Source: Streptomyces violaceoruber
GTDB lineage: Bacteria; Actinomycetota; Actinomycetes; Streptomycetales; Streptomycetaceae
NCBI GenBank assembly: GCA_000720805.1
Contig: JODI01000079.1
Span: forward strand, 1 to 64,000
Reading direction: 5' to 3'
Length of the DNA stretch: 64,000 nucleotides
In this document: positions 51,683-61,630 of the stretch, piece by piece
How the letters are laid out: each line of letters opens with the position of its first letter
How positions within the stretch are numbered: the first letter of the stretch is position 1
Made by a program: the position numbers and the translations under genes
Notes under the pieces: model-generated
The model's input: only the letters and a program-made list of their open reading frames with translations
Told to the model about the DNA's origin: nothing
The model's database searches: none

Positions 51683-53277
51683 ACAGCCGGGCCGGGAAGT
51701 GGCTGGTCCTGTCCGCGTCCGCCACCGCTCCCGGGGGGCACACCGCGGCCGTGGTCGCGGACCGGTTCGACAAGATCGCGTGGCGCGACACCTACGAGCA
51801 GTCGGCCGGGCTGCGCGAGCTGGCCGAGGAGATGTACGAGCGCCACGACCACACCGCCACCGACCTGCTGACCGACGTGTTCCTGGCCGCCTACAAGGTC
51901 GGGCCGCGGTTGCGCGAGTGTGCGGAGATGGACCCCTCCCGGCTGGTCAACCACCAGATCATCACCTCCCTGGTGGAGTCACCGCACTTCGCCGAGCTGC
52001 ACCGGGAGACGGCCGGCGACCCCTACGCCGCCGCCATGGCCGTACTGGCCCAGGCCGCCGCCCTGCGCCGGATGCTGGAGCGCTCCCGGGACACCCGGGA
52101 ACAGGCCGAGCAGGCGAGGAAGGCCCGGCAGGACGCCCAAGACGCGGCGGCCGCCGTGGGCGAAGAACTCCAGCGGGCCGCCGACGCCGCCCGGCAGGCG
52201 ACGAACGCCGAACAGCAGGACGCCGAGACCGTGGAGCAGGCGATCGAGGCCGCCGAGAGGGCCGAGGACGCCGCACGGCGGACCGCCCGGGACGCCGCAC
52301 AGGCCCTCGCGGCCGCGGCCCCCGGTGTCCGTGCCGCCGCGCGGAACGCGACCGCGAACGCCGCCGCGGCCGTGCGGCAGGAGGCCGCGCTGATGCGGGC
52401 GTGGGGCGTCGGTCCCGGCGAGCTGGAGCGGATGCCGTTCGACCAGCGGGCCCGGCTCGCCGAGCGGCTGCGCACCGGGCGTCTCGCCCGGTGGGCCGAA
52501 CTGATCGGCCGTTTCCGGCAGATGGCGGGCGGTGAGCGCGCCCGCAAGGTGGAGAACGCCGCCGGGGAGCTGGTCGGCGTCACGCTCGGCGACGACCTCT
52601 CCCGCGTCATCCCCTCCGAACTGGCGGCCCTCGGCGTGCCGGAGCTGCGTGCGGTGTTCGCCGCGCGCTACGCCGCCGGGGAGCTGATGCTCTACGACAG
52701 CCAGGCAGAGCAGACCACCGGCCGGGGCGCCGTCATCGCGTGTGTCGACACCTCGCACTCCATGTACGCGGAAGGGCCCGGCGGCATCACCCGGGAGGCG
52801 TGGGCGAAGGCGTGTGCCCTGGCGCTGCTGGACCAGGCCCGTGACGCGGGGCGGGACTTCGTCGGCATCCTGTTCTCCGCCGCCGACAAGATCAGGGTCT
52901 TCCGCTTCCCGGCCGACGACCGCGTCGGCATCGCCCGGACCCTCGACTTCGCGGAGACCTTCCTCGGCGGCGGCACCAGCTTCCAGACGCCGCTGACGGC
53001 GGCATCCGACTTGCTGGCGGAGGAGTTCGACGACGTCGGCCGGATGCGCGGCGACATCGTGATGATCACCGACGAGGAGTGCGACGTCACCGAGGAATGG
53101 ATGCGCGGCTGGAACGACGCCAAGCACCGGCTGGGCTTCCGCGTCTTCGGCGTGGCCGTCGGAGCGCCGCCCGCCGCCGAAGCCGGCTCGGTCCTCGACG
53201 CCCTGTGCGACAACCTCCGCTCCATCGAGGACCTCACCGACGTCCACGCCGCCGCCGACCTCTTCCGCGTGATCTGA
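51679..53277 (+). CDS. VWA-domain protein (ViaA-like)
   Basis: A 532-residue partner of the upstream AAA+ ATPase. The N-terminal helical part contains a long alanine-rich coiled coil (residues about 125-235: EQAEQARKARQDAQDAAAAVG...). The C-terminal VWA domain (about 345-530) has an intact MIDAS: CVDTSHSMY, the threonine in GGGTSFQTPL and the aspartate in VMITDEECDVT. In the RavA-ViaA pair the VWA protein is the adaptor that presents targets. GTG 51679 overlaps the ATPase stop. Cytoplasmic; no signal peptide. Confidence 0.9.
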   Translation: MNSRAGKWLVLSASATAPGGHTAAVVADRFDKIAWRDTYEQSAGLRELAEEMYERHDHTATDLLTDVFLAAYKVGPRLRECAEMDPSRLVNHQIITSLVESPHFAELHRETAGDPYAAAMAVLAQAAALRRMLERSRDTREQAEQARKARQDAQDAAAAVGEELQRAADAARQATNAEQQDAETVEQAIEAAERAEDAARRTARDAAQALAAAAPGVRAAARNATANAAAAVRQEAALMRAWGVGPGELERMPFDQRARLAERLRTGRLARWAELIGRFRQMAGGERARKVENAAGELVGVTLGDDLSRVIPSELAALGVPELRAVFAARYAAGELMLYDSQAEQTTGRGAVIACVDTSHSMYAEGPGGITREAWAKACALALLDQARDAGRDFVGILFSAADKIRVFRFPADDRVGIARTLDFAETFLGGGTSFQTPLTAASDLLAEEFDDVGRMRGDIVMITDEECDVTEEWMRGWNDAKHRLGFRVFGVAVGAPPAAEAGSVLDALCDNLRSIEDLTDVHAAADLFRVI

Positions 53278-53336
53278 TCCGGGCGCGCCGTGGTGGACTG
53301 GGGCGCACCGCATCCGTCCCGCGACCGGAGGCCGCA

Positions 53337-54050
53337 ATGAGCGCGGACAGTTCGGAGGGCGCCGAGAGCGCCGAGGGCACACCGGCGTACGACCCTGAGG
53401 CGCGCGGACTGCGTCTGGTGGCCGTGCTGTTGGGGCTGACGGTGGTCAGCGGTCTGATCGACGCGGTCAGTTACCTCGGTCTCGGGCACGTGTTCACCGC
53501 CAACATGACCGGCAACGTGGTGGTCCTGGGCTTCGCCGCCGCCGGGGCACCGGGCTTCTCGGTGCCGCACACCCTGGCCTCGCTGGGTTTCTTCCTGGTG
53601 GGCGCGGCGGTGGGCGGCCGTGTCGCCGTACGGCTCGGTAGCGGTTCGCGCCGCACCTGGGCGCGGCTGACCCTCGCCGCCGAGGCGGTCCTGCTGGGCG
53701 CGTCGGCCGCGGTCGCCTTCGCCGCGCCCGAGGCCACCGCGACCGTCTATGTCCTGATCGCCGTCACGGCCTTCGCGATGGGCCTGCGCAACGCGACCGT
53801 CCGCAGGCTGGGCGTCCCCGACCTGACGACCACGGTCCTGACCATGACCCTGACCGGCCTGGCCGCGGACTCCCGCGCGGGCGGCGGCCCGGGCACGCAC
53901 TCGCCGCGCCGCACGGCGTCGGTGGTCGCGATGGTGGCGGGCGCGGCACTGGGGGCGTGGCTGCTGATCCACCACGGGCTGGGGATCCCGCTGCTGGTGA
54001 CGGCCGTGATGGTGGCGGTGCTGGCGGCGGTGGCGTCGGGACGGGAGTGA
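53337..54050 (+). CDS. DUF1275 (YoaK-family) membrane protein
   Basis: A 237-residue protein with six hydrophobic helices. The family signature is present: VVSGLIDAVSYLGLGHVFTANMTGNVVVLGFA near the N-terminus and MGLRNATVRRLGVPDLTTTVLTMTLTGLAAD in the second half. The family is widespread and uncharacterised. ATG 53337 follows CCGGAGG at about 6 bases. It follows the VWA gene by 59 bases and is convergent with the PAP2 gene. Confidence 0.88.
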   Translation: MSADSSEGAESAEGTPAYDPEARGLRLVAVLLGLTVVSGLIDAVSYLGLGHVFTANMTGNVVVLGFAAAGAPGFSVPHTLASLGFFLVGAAVGGRVAVRLGSGSRRTWARLTLAAEAVLLGASAAVAFAAPEATATVYVLIAVTAFAMGLRNATVRRLGVPDLTTTVLTMTLTGLAADSRAGGGPGTHSPRRTASVVAMVAGAALGAWLLIHHGLGIPLLVTAVMVAVLAAVASGRE

Positions 54051-54086
54051 CCGCTGCGCCGAACGGCGACCGTGGGTGGACGGTGC

Positions 54087-55361
54087 TCAGGCCTGCAGGA
54101 GTTGCGGTTCCGGTTGCTGGGTGACGGTGGCCACCGGATCCCACTGCTTCATGGTCCGCACGTAGCCGTAGACCACGGAGCCCCCCGCGAGAAGGAGAAG
54201 TGGTCCGAACGCCCACGGATGCCGGGCCATCTCCACCGGCAGATAGCGGTACGCCACCAGGAGGGCGGTGAAAACCGTCGTGCCGTAGGTGACCAGCAGG
54301 GCTCCCTGCCGGTCCCAGCCGCGGTCGAACGAGCGCATCGCCGTCTCGATGGTGAGCGCGAACACCCCGCCGGCTATGAGGTCCGCGCCGTAGTGGTAGC
54401 CGAATCCCAGCGTCGCGGTGAGCGTGCCGATCAGCCAGAACGTGCCGGCGAATCGCATGGGCCGGGGGGCCTTGCGGGAGTGGATGAAGAGCGTGGTGGC
54501 CCAGGCGGTGTGCAGGCTGGGCATGCAGTTACGGGGGGTGATCCCGTCGAACGGGACCGGGTGCGGAGCGGTGAGCGGGGGCGGCGTGTTGGGCCACAGG
54601 TCGGCCACTGCCCAGCGTCCGCCGTCGGCGCCGTAGGCGAAGACGGGGCCGACCACCGGGAAGATCATGTAGACCGCCGGCCCGATCAGGCCGATGGCCA
54701 AGAAGGTGCGCACCAGATGGTGGCCCGGGAAGCGGCGCTCAGCCGCGACGTTGCGCAGCTGGTAAAGCCCGAAGAGCGCGGCGGCCAGCGGGAGCTGACC
54801 GTAGACGACGTGGAGAAGTCCGGAACCGATCGGACCGGTGGCCTCGACGAGACGGCCCACCACCCACGAGGGGTTGCCCAGTGCGTGATCGGCGGTCGCC
54901 ACATACGGGTCGAGCACCGACGGGCGGGTCTTCGAGGTGATGAGCAGCCAGGTGTCGCCGATCTTGTGGCCGGCCACCAGAAGCAGGCCCAGCCCGACGC
55001 CCTTCAGCAGCAGGGCGCGATCCCGGCCGGTGCGGCGCGTGACCGCGATGACCGCACAGCCCAGAATCACCCACAATGCCCCGTTGCCGAAATTCAGCCT
55101 GGCGTCGAACACCCACCGCATCAGCAGGAACACGACGTCGACACCGAGGGCCGCGCCGATCGCGACGAACCGTTGCCGCCAGGTGAGCACCACCAGCATC
55201 AGAGCCAGACCGGCGTACAGCAACGGACCCGACTGGGGGCCGAATACCACCTCCCGCCCCAGGCTGCTGATCGGCCCCCGCTGGCCGTAGTGACGCGCCG
55301 TGATCTCCAGCGCGACCATGAATCCGAGGGTCAGCACACCTGCCGCGATCCACAGCGTCAT
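54087..55361 (-). CDS. PAP2-superfamily membrane phosphatase/transferase
   Basis: A roughly 424-residue membrane enzyme with about ten helices. The PAP2 active-site motifs are NCMPSLHTAWATTLF (the PSxH motif) and GFGYHYGADLIAGG (HxxxD), near residues 285-355, so the catalytic part is C-terminal and resembles inositol-phosphoceramide synthase-like members. The start is uncertain: ATG 55361 opens the first helix (MTLWIAAGVLTLGFMVAL), and a longer frame to 55505 passes through AT-rich DNA that is probably promoter. Acts on lipid phosphates at the membrane; substrate unknown. Confidence 0.85.
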   Translation of the reverse strand: MTLWIAAGVLTLGFMVALEITARHYGQRGPISSLGREVVFGPQSGPLLYAGLALMLVVLTWRQRFVAIGAALGVDVVFLLMRWVFDARLNFGNGALWVILGCAVIAVTRRTGRDRALLLKGVGLGLLLVAGHKIGDTWLLITSKTRPSVLDPYVATADHALGNPSWVVGRLVEATGPIGSGLLHVVYGQLPLAAALFGLYQLRNVAAERRFPGHHLVRTFLAIGLIGPAVYMIFPVVGPVFAYGADGGRWAVADLWPNTPPPLTAPHPVPFDGITPRNCMPSLHTAWATTLFIHSRKAPRPMRFAGTFWLIGTLTATLGFGYHYGADLIAGGVFALTIETAMRSFDRGWDRQGALLVTYGTTVFTALLVAYRYLPVEMARHPWAFGPLLLLAGGSVVYGYVRTMKQWDPVATVTQQPEPQLLQA

Positions 55362-55506
55362 CTGTGGTCGAGCCCGCACAGCAGACGCGATACTGCTGTT
55401 TGTTCGCGAAATCGTTCGCGATCTTCTAGATATCAACAGTTTGACCGATTTATTAGATTTCAGATGACAATGGGCAATCAGGACGTTGATCGTGAGCCGG
55501 ATCATA

Positions 55507-56685
55507 TTATCCGAGCGACGTGCCGGCGTTCCCTTTGCCGTAGGTATTCAGCCGGGCGGCTTGGCGGGTGAGGTGGTCGCGTTCGGCGAGGTCGGATGCC
55601 TTTCTGGACGCCTCCGCGTAGAGGCGTGCCGCCGTCGCCAGGTCGCCGTCCCGTTCGTGGAGGTAGGCGGCGACCGCGGTGTGGCGGGGCAGGGTGTCGT
55701 CCAGGGCGGCGAGTGCCGCGAGACCGGCGCGTGGTCCGTCGGCCTCACCGACGGCCACCGCGCGGTTCAGCCGGACGATGGGGCTGTCGGTGAGGCGGGT
55801 GAGTTCGTCGTACCACTCCACGATCTGGACCCAGTCGGTCTCCTCGGCGGTGGGCGCGTCGGCGTGGAGGGCGGCGATGGCGGCCTGGGCCTGGTACTCG
55901 CCGAGCCGGTCACGGGCGAGGGCCCTCTGGAGGACGGCGACGCCCTCGGCGATCAGCGCGGTGTCCCAGCGCGCGCGGTCCTGCTCGGCGAGCGGGATCA
56001 GGCTCCCGTCGGGTGCGGTGCGGGCGGTGCGGCGGGCGTGGTGGAGGAGCATGAGCGCCAGCAGTCCCGCCACCTCGGGGTGGTCGAACGCGGCCGCGAG
56101 CTGCCGGGTGAGGCGGATGGCCTCGGCGGCGAGGTCGAGGTCACCGGAGTAGCCCTCGTTGAAGACGAGGTAGAGGACACGCAGCACGGTGGCGACGTCG
56201 CCGGGCCGGTCGAGGCGCACGCCGGAGACGGTGCGCTTGGCCCGGCTGATGCGCTGCGCCATGGTCGCCTCGGGCACCAGGTAGGCCTGGGCGATCTGCC
56301 GGGTGGTCAACCCGCCGACCGCGCGCAGCGTGAGCGCCACCGCGGACGAGGGTGTCAGTGAGGGGTGGGCGCACAGGAAGTACAGCCGGAGCGTGTCGTC
56401 CACCGCGGGCGCGGGCCCGGGCACCGGCTCCTCCTCGACGAGGTCCTCACGCCGGCGGCGGGCCGCCTCCGCCCGCCTGGCGTCGAGGAACCGGCGCCAG
56501 GCCACCGTGACCAGCCACCCCTTCGCATCGCGCGGCGGGTCGGCCGGCCAGACTCGGAGCGCCTCGACGAGTGCGTCCTGTACGGCGTCCTCGGCCGCCG
56601 AGAAGTCGGCTCCGCGGCGGACGAGGACGGCGAGCACGCTCGGCGTGAGGCTCCTGAGCAGGACCTCGTTCAATGGTGGGCGCAC
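55507..56685 (-). CDS. ECF42-type RNA polymerase sigma factor with C-terminal TPR-like extension
   Basis: A roughly 389-392-residue extracytoplasmic-function sigma factor. Region 2 is LVRRGADFSAAEDAVQDALVEALRVWPAD..GWLVTVAWRRFLDARR; region 4 is LTTRQIAQAYLVPEATMAQRISRAKRTV. The extra 200 residues (DUF6596/TPR-like, FNEGYSGDLDLAAEAIRLTRQL, AAIAALHADAPTAEETDWVQIV) are typical of ECF42 factors, which have no anti-sigma factor and accompany DGPF proteins. That partner is directly upstream and overlaps. Start is GTG 56685, or TTG 56673, which would overlap the partner stop as TTGA. Confidence 0.92.
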   Translation of the reverse strand: MRPPLNEVLLRSLTPSVLAVLVRRGADFSAAEDAVQDALVEALRVWPADPPRDAKGWLVTVAWRRFLDARRAEAARRRREDLVEEEPVPGPAPAVDDTLRLYFLCAHPSLTPSSAVALTLRAVGGLTTRQIAQAYLVPEATMAQRISRAKRTVSGVRLDRPGDVATVLRVLYLVFNEGYSGDLDLAAEAIRLTRQLAAAFDHPEVAGLLALMLLHHARRTARTAPDGSLIPLAEQDRARWDTALIAEGVAVLQRALARDRLGEYQAQAAIAALHADAPTAEETDWVQIVEWYDELTRLTDSPIVRLNRAVAVGEADGPRAGLAALAALDDTLPRHTAVAAYLHERDGDLATAARLYAEASRKASDLAERDHLTRQAARLNTYGKGNAGTSLG

Positions 56686-57089
56686 TCCGTGACGGTGGGC
56701 GACGCGCCCAGGAACGGACGCAGCTCGAGCCACTCGTGGATCGGCTTCCCGCCCGCCCCGGGGGCCGCCGACAGCTCGCCGGCCAGCTCGACGGCGCGCT
56801 CGTAGCTGTCGACGTCGATCACCATCCAGCCGGCGATGACGTCCTTGGTCTCGGCGAACGGGCCGTCGGTGACCGGCGGGCGCCCCTCACCGTCGTACCG
56901 GACCCACGCCCCCTCGGGCGCGAGCGCCTGACTGCCGACGAACTCGCCGGTCTTCTCCAGCCGGGCCGCGAAGTCGTTCATGTACCGCACGTGAGCCGAG
57001 ATCTCCTCCGGCGTCCACTGGTCCATGGGCACGTCGTTGGCCGGAGCCGGGGCGCCGCGGTAGTGCTTGAGAAGCAGGTACTTGGCCAT
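56670..57089 (-). CDS. YCII/DGPF-domain protein, ECF42 partner
   Basis: A 139-residue ferredoxin-like-fold protein with the DGPF motif (PVTDGPFAETKDVIAGWMVIDVDSYERAVELAGEL). DGPF genes are regularly encoded beside ECF42 sigma genes and are thought to be among their targets. ATG 57089 follows GAGGAGAACGACC. Its 3' end overlaps the sigma-factor start region, so they are co-expressed. Confidence 0.92.
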   Translation of the reverse strand: MAKYLLLKHYRGAPAPANDVPMDQWTPEEISAHVRYMNDFAARLEKTGEFVGSQALAPEGAWVRYDGEGRPPVTDGPFAETKDVIAGWMVIDVDSYERAVELAGELSAAPGAGGKPIHEWLELRPFLGASPTVTECAHH

Positions 57090-57199
57090 GGTCGTTCTCC
57101 TCGGTCCTGATGCGACCCATTGTGGTCGCGTTCACCACGGGGACGGAGCAGGCCACGGCTTCTCGACATCATCGGCGGAACCACCAGCGGAATTTTTTT

Positions 57200-57242
57200 C
57201 GGGACCAGGATCCCGGCGGGACCAGGAACCCGGCGGGACCGG
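57200..57242. repeat. Short tandem repeat between the DGPF and thiolase genes
   Basis: GGGACCAGGATCCCGGC-type units occur about two and a half times (near 57200, 57219 and 57236), preceded by a T7 run (57187-57193). On the plus strand the T run has no clear stem before it, so I do not call a terminator. Confidence 0.6.
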
Positions 57243-57289
57243 TCCTCACCCTCGGCCCCGCCGCGTTCACTCGTTCGTGGATGGGGCGT

Positions 57290-58545
<1,256 letters not shown>

Positions 58546-58710
58546 ACAGGCAGTGTGCTGACCGGCCGCCCGCGACCGCAAGGGGCGTGCAGGCAATTCG
58601 GCGTGCCGTGCCCCTTGCTACTTCTGGAACCCGTTACTACCTTCACGGCGACCTCATTCCTGATGGACCGTCAGAAGTCATGCGGCCAAGAATCTCAGCC
58701 GGAGTCGCCC

Positions 58711-59946
58711 ATGCCCTGTCCAGCATTCCCCGACGGGTTCGACTTCACCGATCCCGACCTGCTGCAACACCGCGTCCCCCTCCCGGAGTTCGCCGAGCTG
58801 CGCCGGGCGGAACCGGTCCGCTGGATCCCGCAGACGGCCAACGTGGCCGGTTTCCAGGACGAGGGGTACTGGGCGGTGACCCGGCACGCGGACGTCAAGT
58901 ACGTGTCCACGCACCCGGAGCTCTTCTCCTCGTACCTCAACACGGCGATCATCCGCTTCAACGAGCACATCGACCGGGACGCGATCGACGCCCAGCGGCT
59001 GATCCTGCTGAACATGGACCCGCCGGAGCACACCCGGGTCCGTCAGATCGTGCAGCGGGTGTTCACGCCGAGGGCCATCCGGGCGCTGGAGGACAACCTG
59101 CGCTCGCGCGCCCTGGCGATCGCGGCGAACGCCCGCGCCCGCACCGGCTCCTTCGACTTCGTCACCGAAGTCGCCTGCGAGCTGCCCCTGCAGGCCATCG
59201 CCGAGCTGATCGGGATACCGCAGGACGACCGGGCCAAGATCTTCGACTGGTCCAACAAGATGATCTCGTACGACGATCCGGAGTACGCGATCACCGAGGA
59301 GATCGGCGCTGAGTCGGCCACCGAACTCATCGCGTACGCCATGAACATGGCCGCCGATCGCAAGCAGTGCCCGGCGAAGGACATCGTGACGACGCTGGTG
59401 GCGGCGGAGGACGAGGGCAACCTCAACTCCGACGAGTTCGGGTTCTTCGTGCTGATGCTGGCGGTGGCGGGCAACGAGACCACGCGCAACGCCATCACCC
59501 ACGGCATGCACGCGTTCCTCACCCACCCCGAGCAGTGGGAGCTGTACAAGAGGGAGCGTCCGGCGACGGCGGCGGAGGAGATCGTCCGCTGGGCGGCCCC
59601 GGTCAACTCCTTCCAGCGCACGGCGACCCAGGACACCGAACTCGGCGGCAAGCGGATCAAGAAGGGCGACCGGGTGGGGTTGTTCTACGCCTCCGCCAAC
59701 CACGACCCCGACGTCTTCGAGAACCCGGACGTCTTCGACATCACCCGCGACCCCAACCCGCACCTCGGCTTCGGCGGCGGAGGCCCGCACTACTGCCTCG
59801 GCAAGTCCCTGGCCGTGATGGAGATCAACCTGATCTTCAACGCGATCGCCGACGCCATGCCGGACCTGCGGCCGACCGCGGACCCCCGTCGGCTGCGCTC
59901 CGCGTGGATCAACGGCGTGAAGGAACTCCGGGTCAGCACGGCCTGA
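58711..59946 (+). CDS. cyp125: Cytochrome P450, CYP125-like (steroid C26/27 monooxygenase type)
   Basis: A 411-residue soluble P450. It matches remembered CYP125A1 along its length (PAFPDGFDFTDPDLLQHRVPLPEFAELR, SCELPLQAIAELIG-like ACELPLQAIAELIGIPQ, EFGFFVLMLAVAGNETTRNAITHGMHAF, VNSFQRTATQDTELGGKRIKKG). I-helix AGNET is near residue 254, ExxR is EEIVR, and the haem thiolate is Cys362 in FGGGGPHYCLG. CYP125 oxidises the terminal methyl of the cholesterol side chain. ATG 58711 has CCGGAG 6 bases upstream; ATG 58663 is an alternative. Electrons probably come from a [3Fe-4S] ferredoxin such as that at 38755. Confidence 0.92.
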   Translation: MPCPAFPDGFDFTDPDLLQHRVPLPEFAELRRAEPVRWIPQTANVAGFQDEGYWAVTRHADVKYVSTHPELFSSYLNTAIIRFNEHIDRDAIDAQRLILLNMDPPEHTRVRQIVQRVFTPRAIRALEDNLRSRALAIAANARARTGSFDFVTEVACELPLQAIAELIGIPQDDRAKIFDWSNKMISYDDPEYAITEEIGAESATELIAYAMNMAADRKQCPAKDIVTTLVAAEDEGNLNSDEFGFFVLMLAVAGNETTRNAITHGMHAFLTHPEQWELYKRERPATAAEEIVRWAAPVNSFQRTATQDTELGGKRIKKGDRVGLFYASANHDPDVFENPDVFDITRDPNPHLGFGGGGPHYCLGKSLAVMEINLIFNAIADAMPDLRPTADPRRLRSAWINGVKELRVSTA

Positions 59947-59962
59947 CCCCGTCCCGGGTACT

Positions 59963-59994
59963 CGGGCCGACGGCTTCCCGGCGCCGTCGGCCCG
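59963..59994. terminator. Bidirectional hairpin terminator
   Basis: CGGGCCGACGGC and GCCGTCGGCCCG form a perfect 12-bp stem with an 8-base loop in the 55-base gap between the convergent cyp125 and GT39 genes. Confidence 0.88.
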
Positions 59995-60001
59995 TCCGGG
60001 C

Positions 60002-61630
60002 TCAGGACGGGACAACCGGCCGGCAGTGGCCGGGGCGGGCGTACACGAGGAGTTGCGCGCCGAGGAGCGGTACGCGCTCGCAGACCTCGAAGTCCTCGCT
60101 CAGGAGCTGTCGTTTGACCTTCTCCTCGGGGGACGGGTCGAGGGGCTGGCCCGGAGGGTCGGTGAGGGCGATGACGCGGTGCGCCGCCAGGATGCGGCGG
60201 CGGATCTCGGAGGCGGGGAGTTCGGTGCCCTGGAGGGTGCGGGAGGACGCCGGGGGCCGGGCGAGGGCGAGGTCGTCGAGGCGGTCGTGGATCCCCGGGT
60301 ACGACAGGAGCCACTCGCGGCGGCGGGAGGGCATGAACAGGACGGCGTCGCCCTGCCGCGCGGTCCGCTCCACGGCGTGCGCGACCGCGACGACGTCGTC
60401 CTTGCGGCTCTCCGGCGAGCGCACCAGCAACGACCACGGCAACAGCACCGCGACGGCCACGACGGCCGTCAGGCAGGCGGCCGGCGCGCGGGGTACGGGG
60501 GCGAGCCGGTGCCGCCGCCCGATCGCCCGGGCCAGCACCGCCCCGGCCGGCAACGCCAGCCCGGTCATGCCGTACAGCACGTACCGGTCGACGTACCAGG
60601 GCTTGACCAGCGACACCGTCATCAGGAGACCGGTGGGGGCGATCAGGAGGGGGAGGGAGAGGCGGACGAGTGCGTCGGCGGAGCCCGCGCGCAGCAGCAG
60701 CCGGCACAGCAGCGCCCCAGCCGCCGAGACCGCGACGAACTGCAGCCATGCGCTCAGGCCGGGCCGCCCCAGCCAGCCGAGTTGCTGCTCGGCCTGCCCC
60801 GCGCTCACCACCACCAGCGGCAGCAGCGCCACCGTGACACAGCCCGCCGCGATCCCCCACCTGAGCCACATCCGACGCGTCGCCCGCGCCCACCACAGCG
60901 TCAGCCCGTGGGCCGCCGGCGCCAGCACCGCGAACTCGTGCAGCCAGGCCGCGATCGCGAGAGCCAGGGCGTACGCGACCCACCAGCGGTCGGGAGAGCC
61001 GCCCCCGGGGCGCACGTCCGCACCGGGAGGAGGGTTCCCGGTGCGCGGCTTCTCGGCGGCATGGACACCACCCGCGCCGCGGAAGTCGCCCGCCGCCCGT
61101 ACGAAGAAGTACGTCGCCCACGTCACCCCCGCCGTGACCAACGCGTAGGAGCGGCCCTCCTGGGCGTACTGCTGGGTGACCGGGAGCACCGCGAGGACCA
61201 GGCCCGCCAGGGTGCCCGCCAGGCGGCCGGCCAGGCGGGCGCCGATCGCGCCGACTCCCGCCACGGCCAGGGCCGTCGCCACGGTGGACGGAAGTCTGAG
61301 TGCCACCAGGCCGCCTCCCTCCCACACGGCGAACACCGCGTGCATCAGGAGGTAGTACAGGCCGTGTACGGCGTCGATGTGGCCGAGCAGGCCCCACAGG
61401 TCGCCCAGTGAGCGGTGAGCCACCTGGTAGGTGACCGACTCGTCCCGCCACATGCTGTCGTGCCGGTCGATGCCCCACAGGCCCAGGGCGAGGGAGACCA
61501 GGGCGGGGACGGCGAGCGGCACCGACCGGGCGAGGCGGCCGGCCCGCCGGACGGTGCCGGGTGGCGCGGCCGTGGTGCCGGGCGGCGCGGCCAGGGTGTC
61601 GTCGTCGCCCGCGACGGGCGTGTTCCGCAT
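60002..61630 (-). CDS. GT39-type membrane glycosyltransferase
   Basis: A 542-residue polytopic enzyme of the GT-C class, using a polyprenyl-phosphate sugar. The first loop has the catalytic-type acidic motif GIDRHDSMWRDESVTYQVAHRS, followed by about ten helices (LAGLVLAVLPVTQQYAQEGRSYALV; LFVV-like AVAVLLPWSLLV) and a C-terminal extracellular domain (FMPSRRREWLLSYPGI, CERVPLLGAQLLVYARPG). Acceptor unknown. ATG 61630 overlaps the upstream gene stop (TGATG), coupling it to the GT87-PAP2 fusion gene. Confidence 0.88.
   Translation of the reverse strand: MRNTPVAGDDDTLAAPPGTTAAPPGTVRRAGRLARSVPLAVPALVSLALGLWGIDRHDSMWRDESVTYQVAHRSLGDLWGLLGHIDAVHGLYYLLMHAVFAVWEGGGLVALRLPSTVATALAVAGVGAIGARLAGRLAGTLAGLVLAVLPVTQQYAQEGRSYALVTAGVTWATYFFVRAAGDFRGAGGVHAAEKPRTGNPPPGADVRPGGGSPDRWWVAYALALAIAAWLHEFAVLAPAAHGLTLWWARATRRMWLRWGIAAGCVTVALLPLVVVSAGQAEQQLGWLGRPGLSAWLQFVAVSAAGALLCRLLLRAGSADALVRLSLPLLIAPTGLLMTVSLVKPWYVDRYVLYGMTGLALPAGAVLARAIGRRHRLAPVPRAPAACLTAVVAVAVLLPWSLLVRSPESRKDDVVAVAHAVERTARQGDAVLFMPSRRREWLLSYPGIHDRLDDLALARPPASSRTLQGTELPASEIRRRILAAHRVIALTDPPGQPLDPSPEEKVKRQLLSEDFEVCERVPLLGAQLLVYARPGHCRPVVPS

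Noticed and set aside
57187..57242. Rho-independent terminator with T7 run
   Set aside because: No stable stem directly precedes the T run on the plus strand, and the genes on both sides are on the minus strand.
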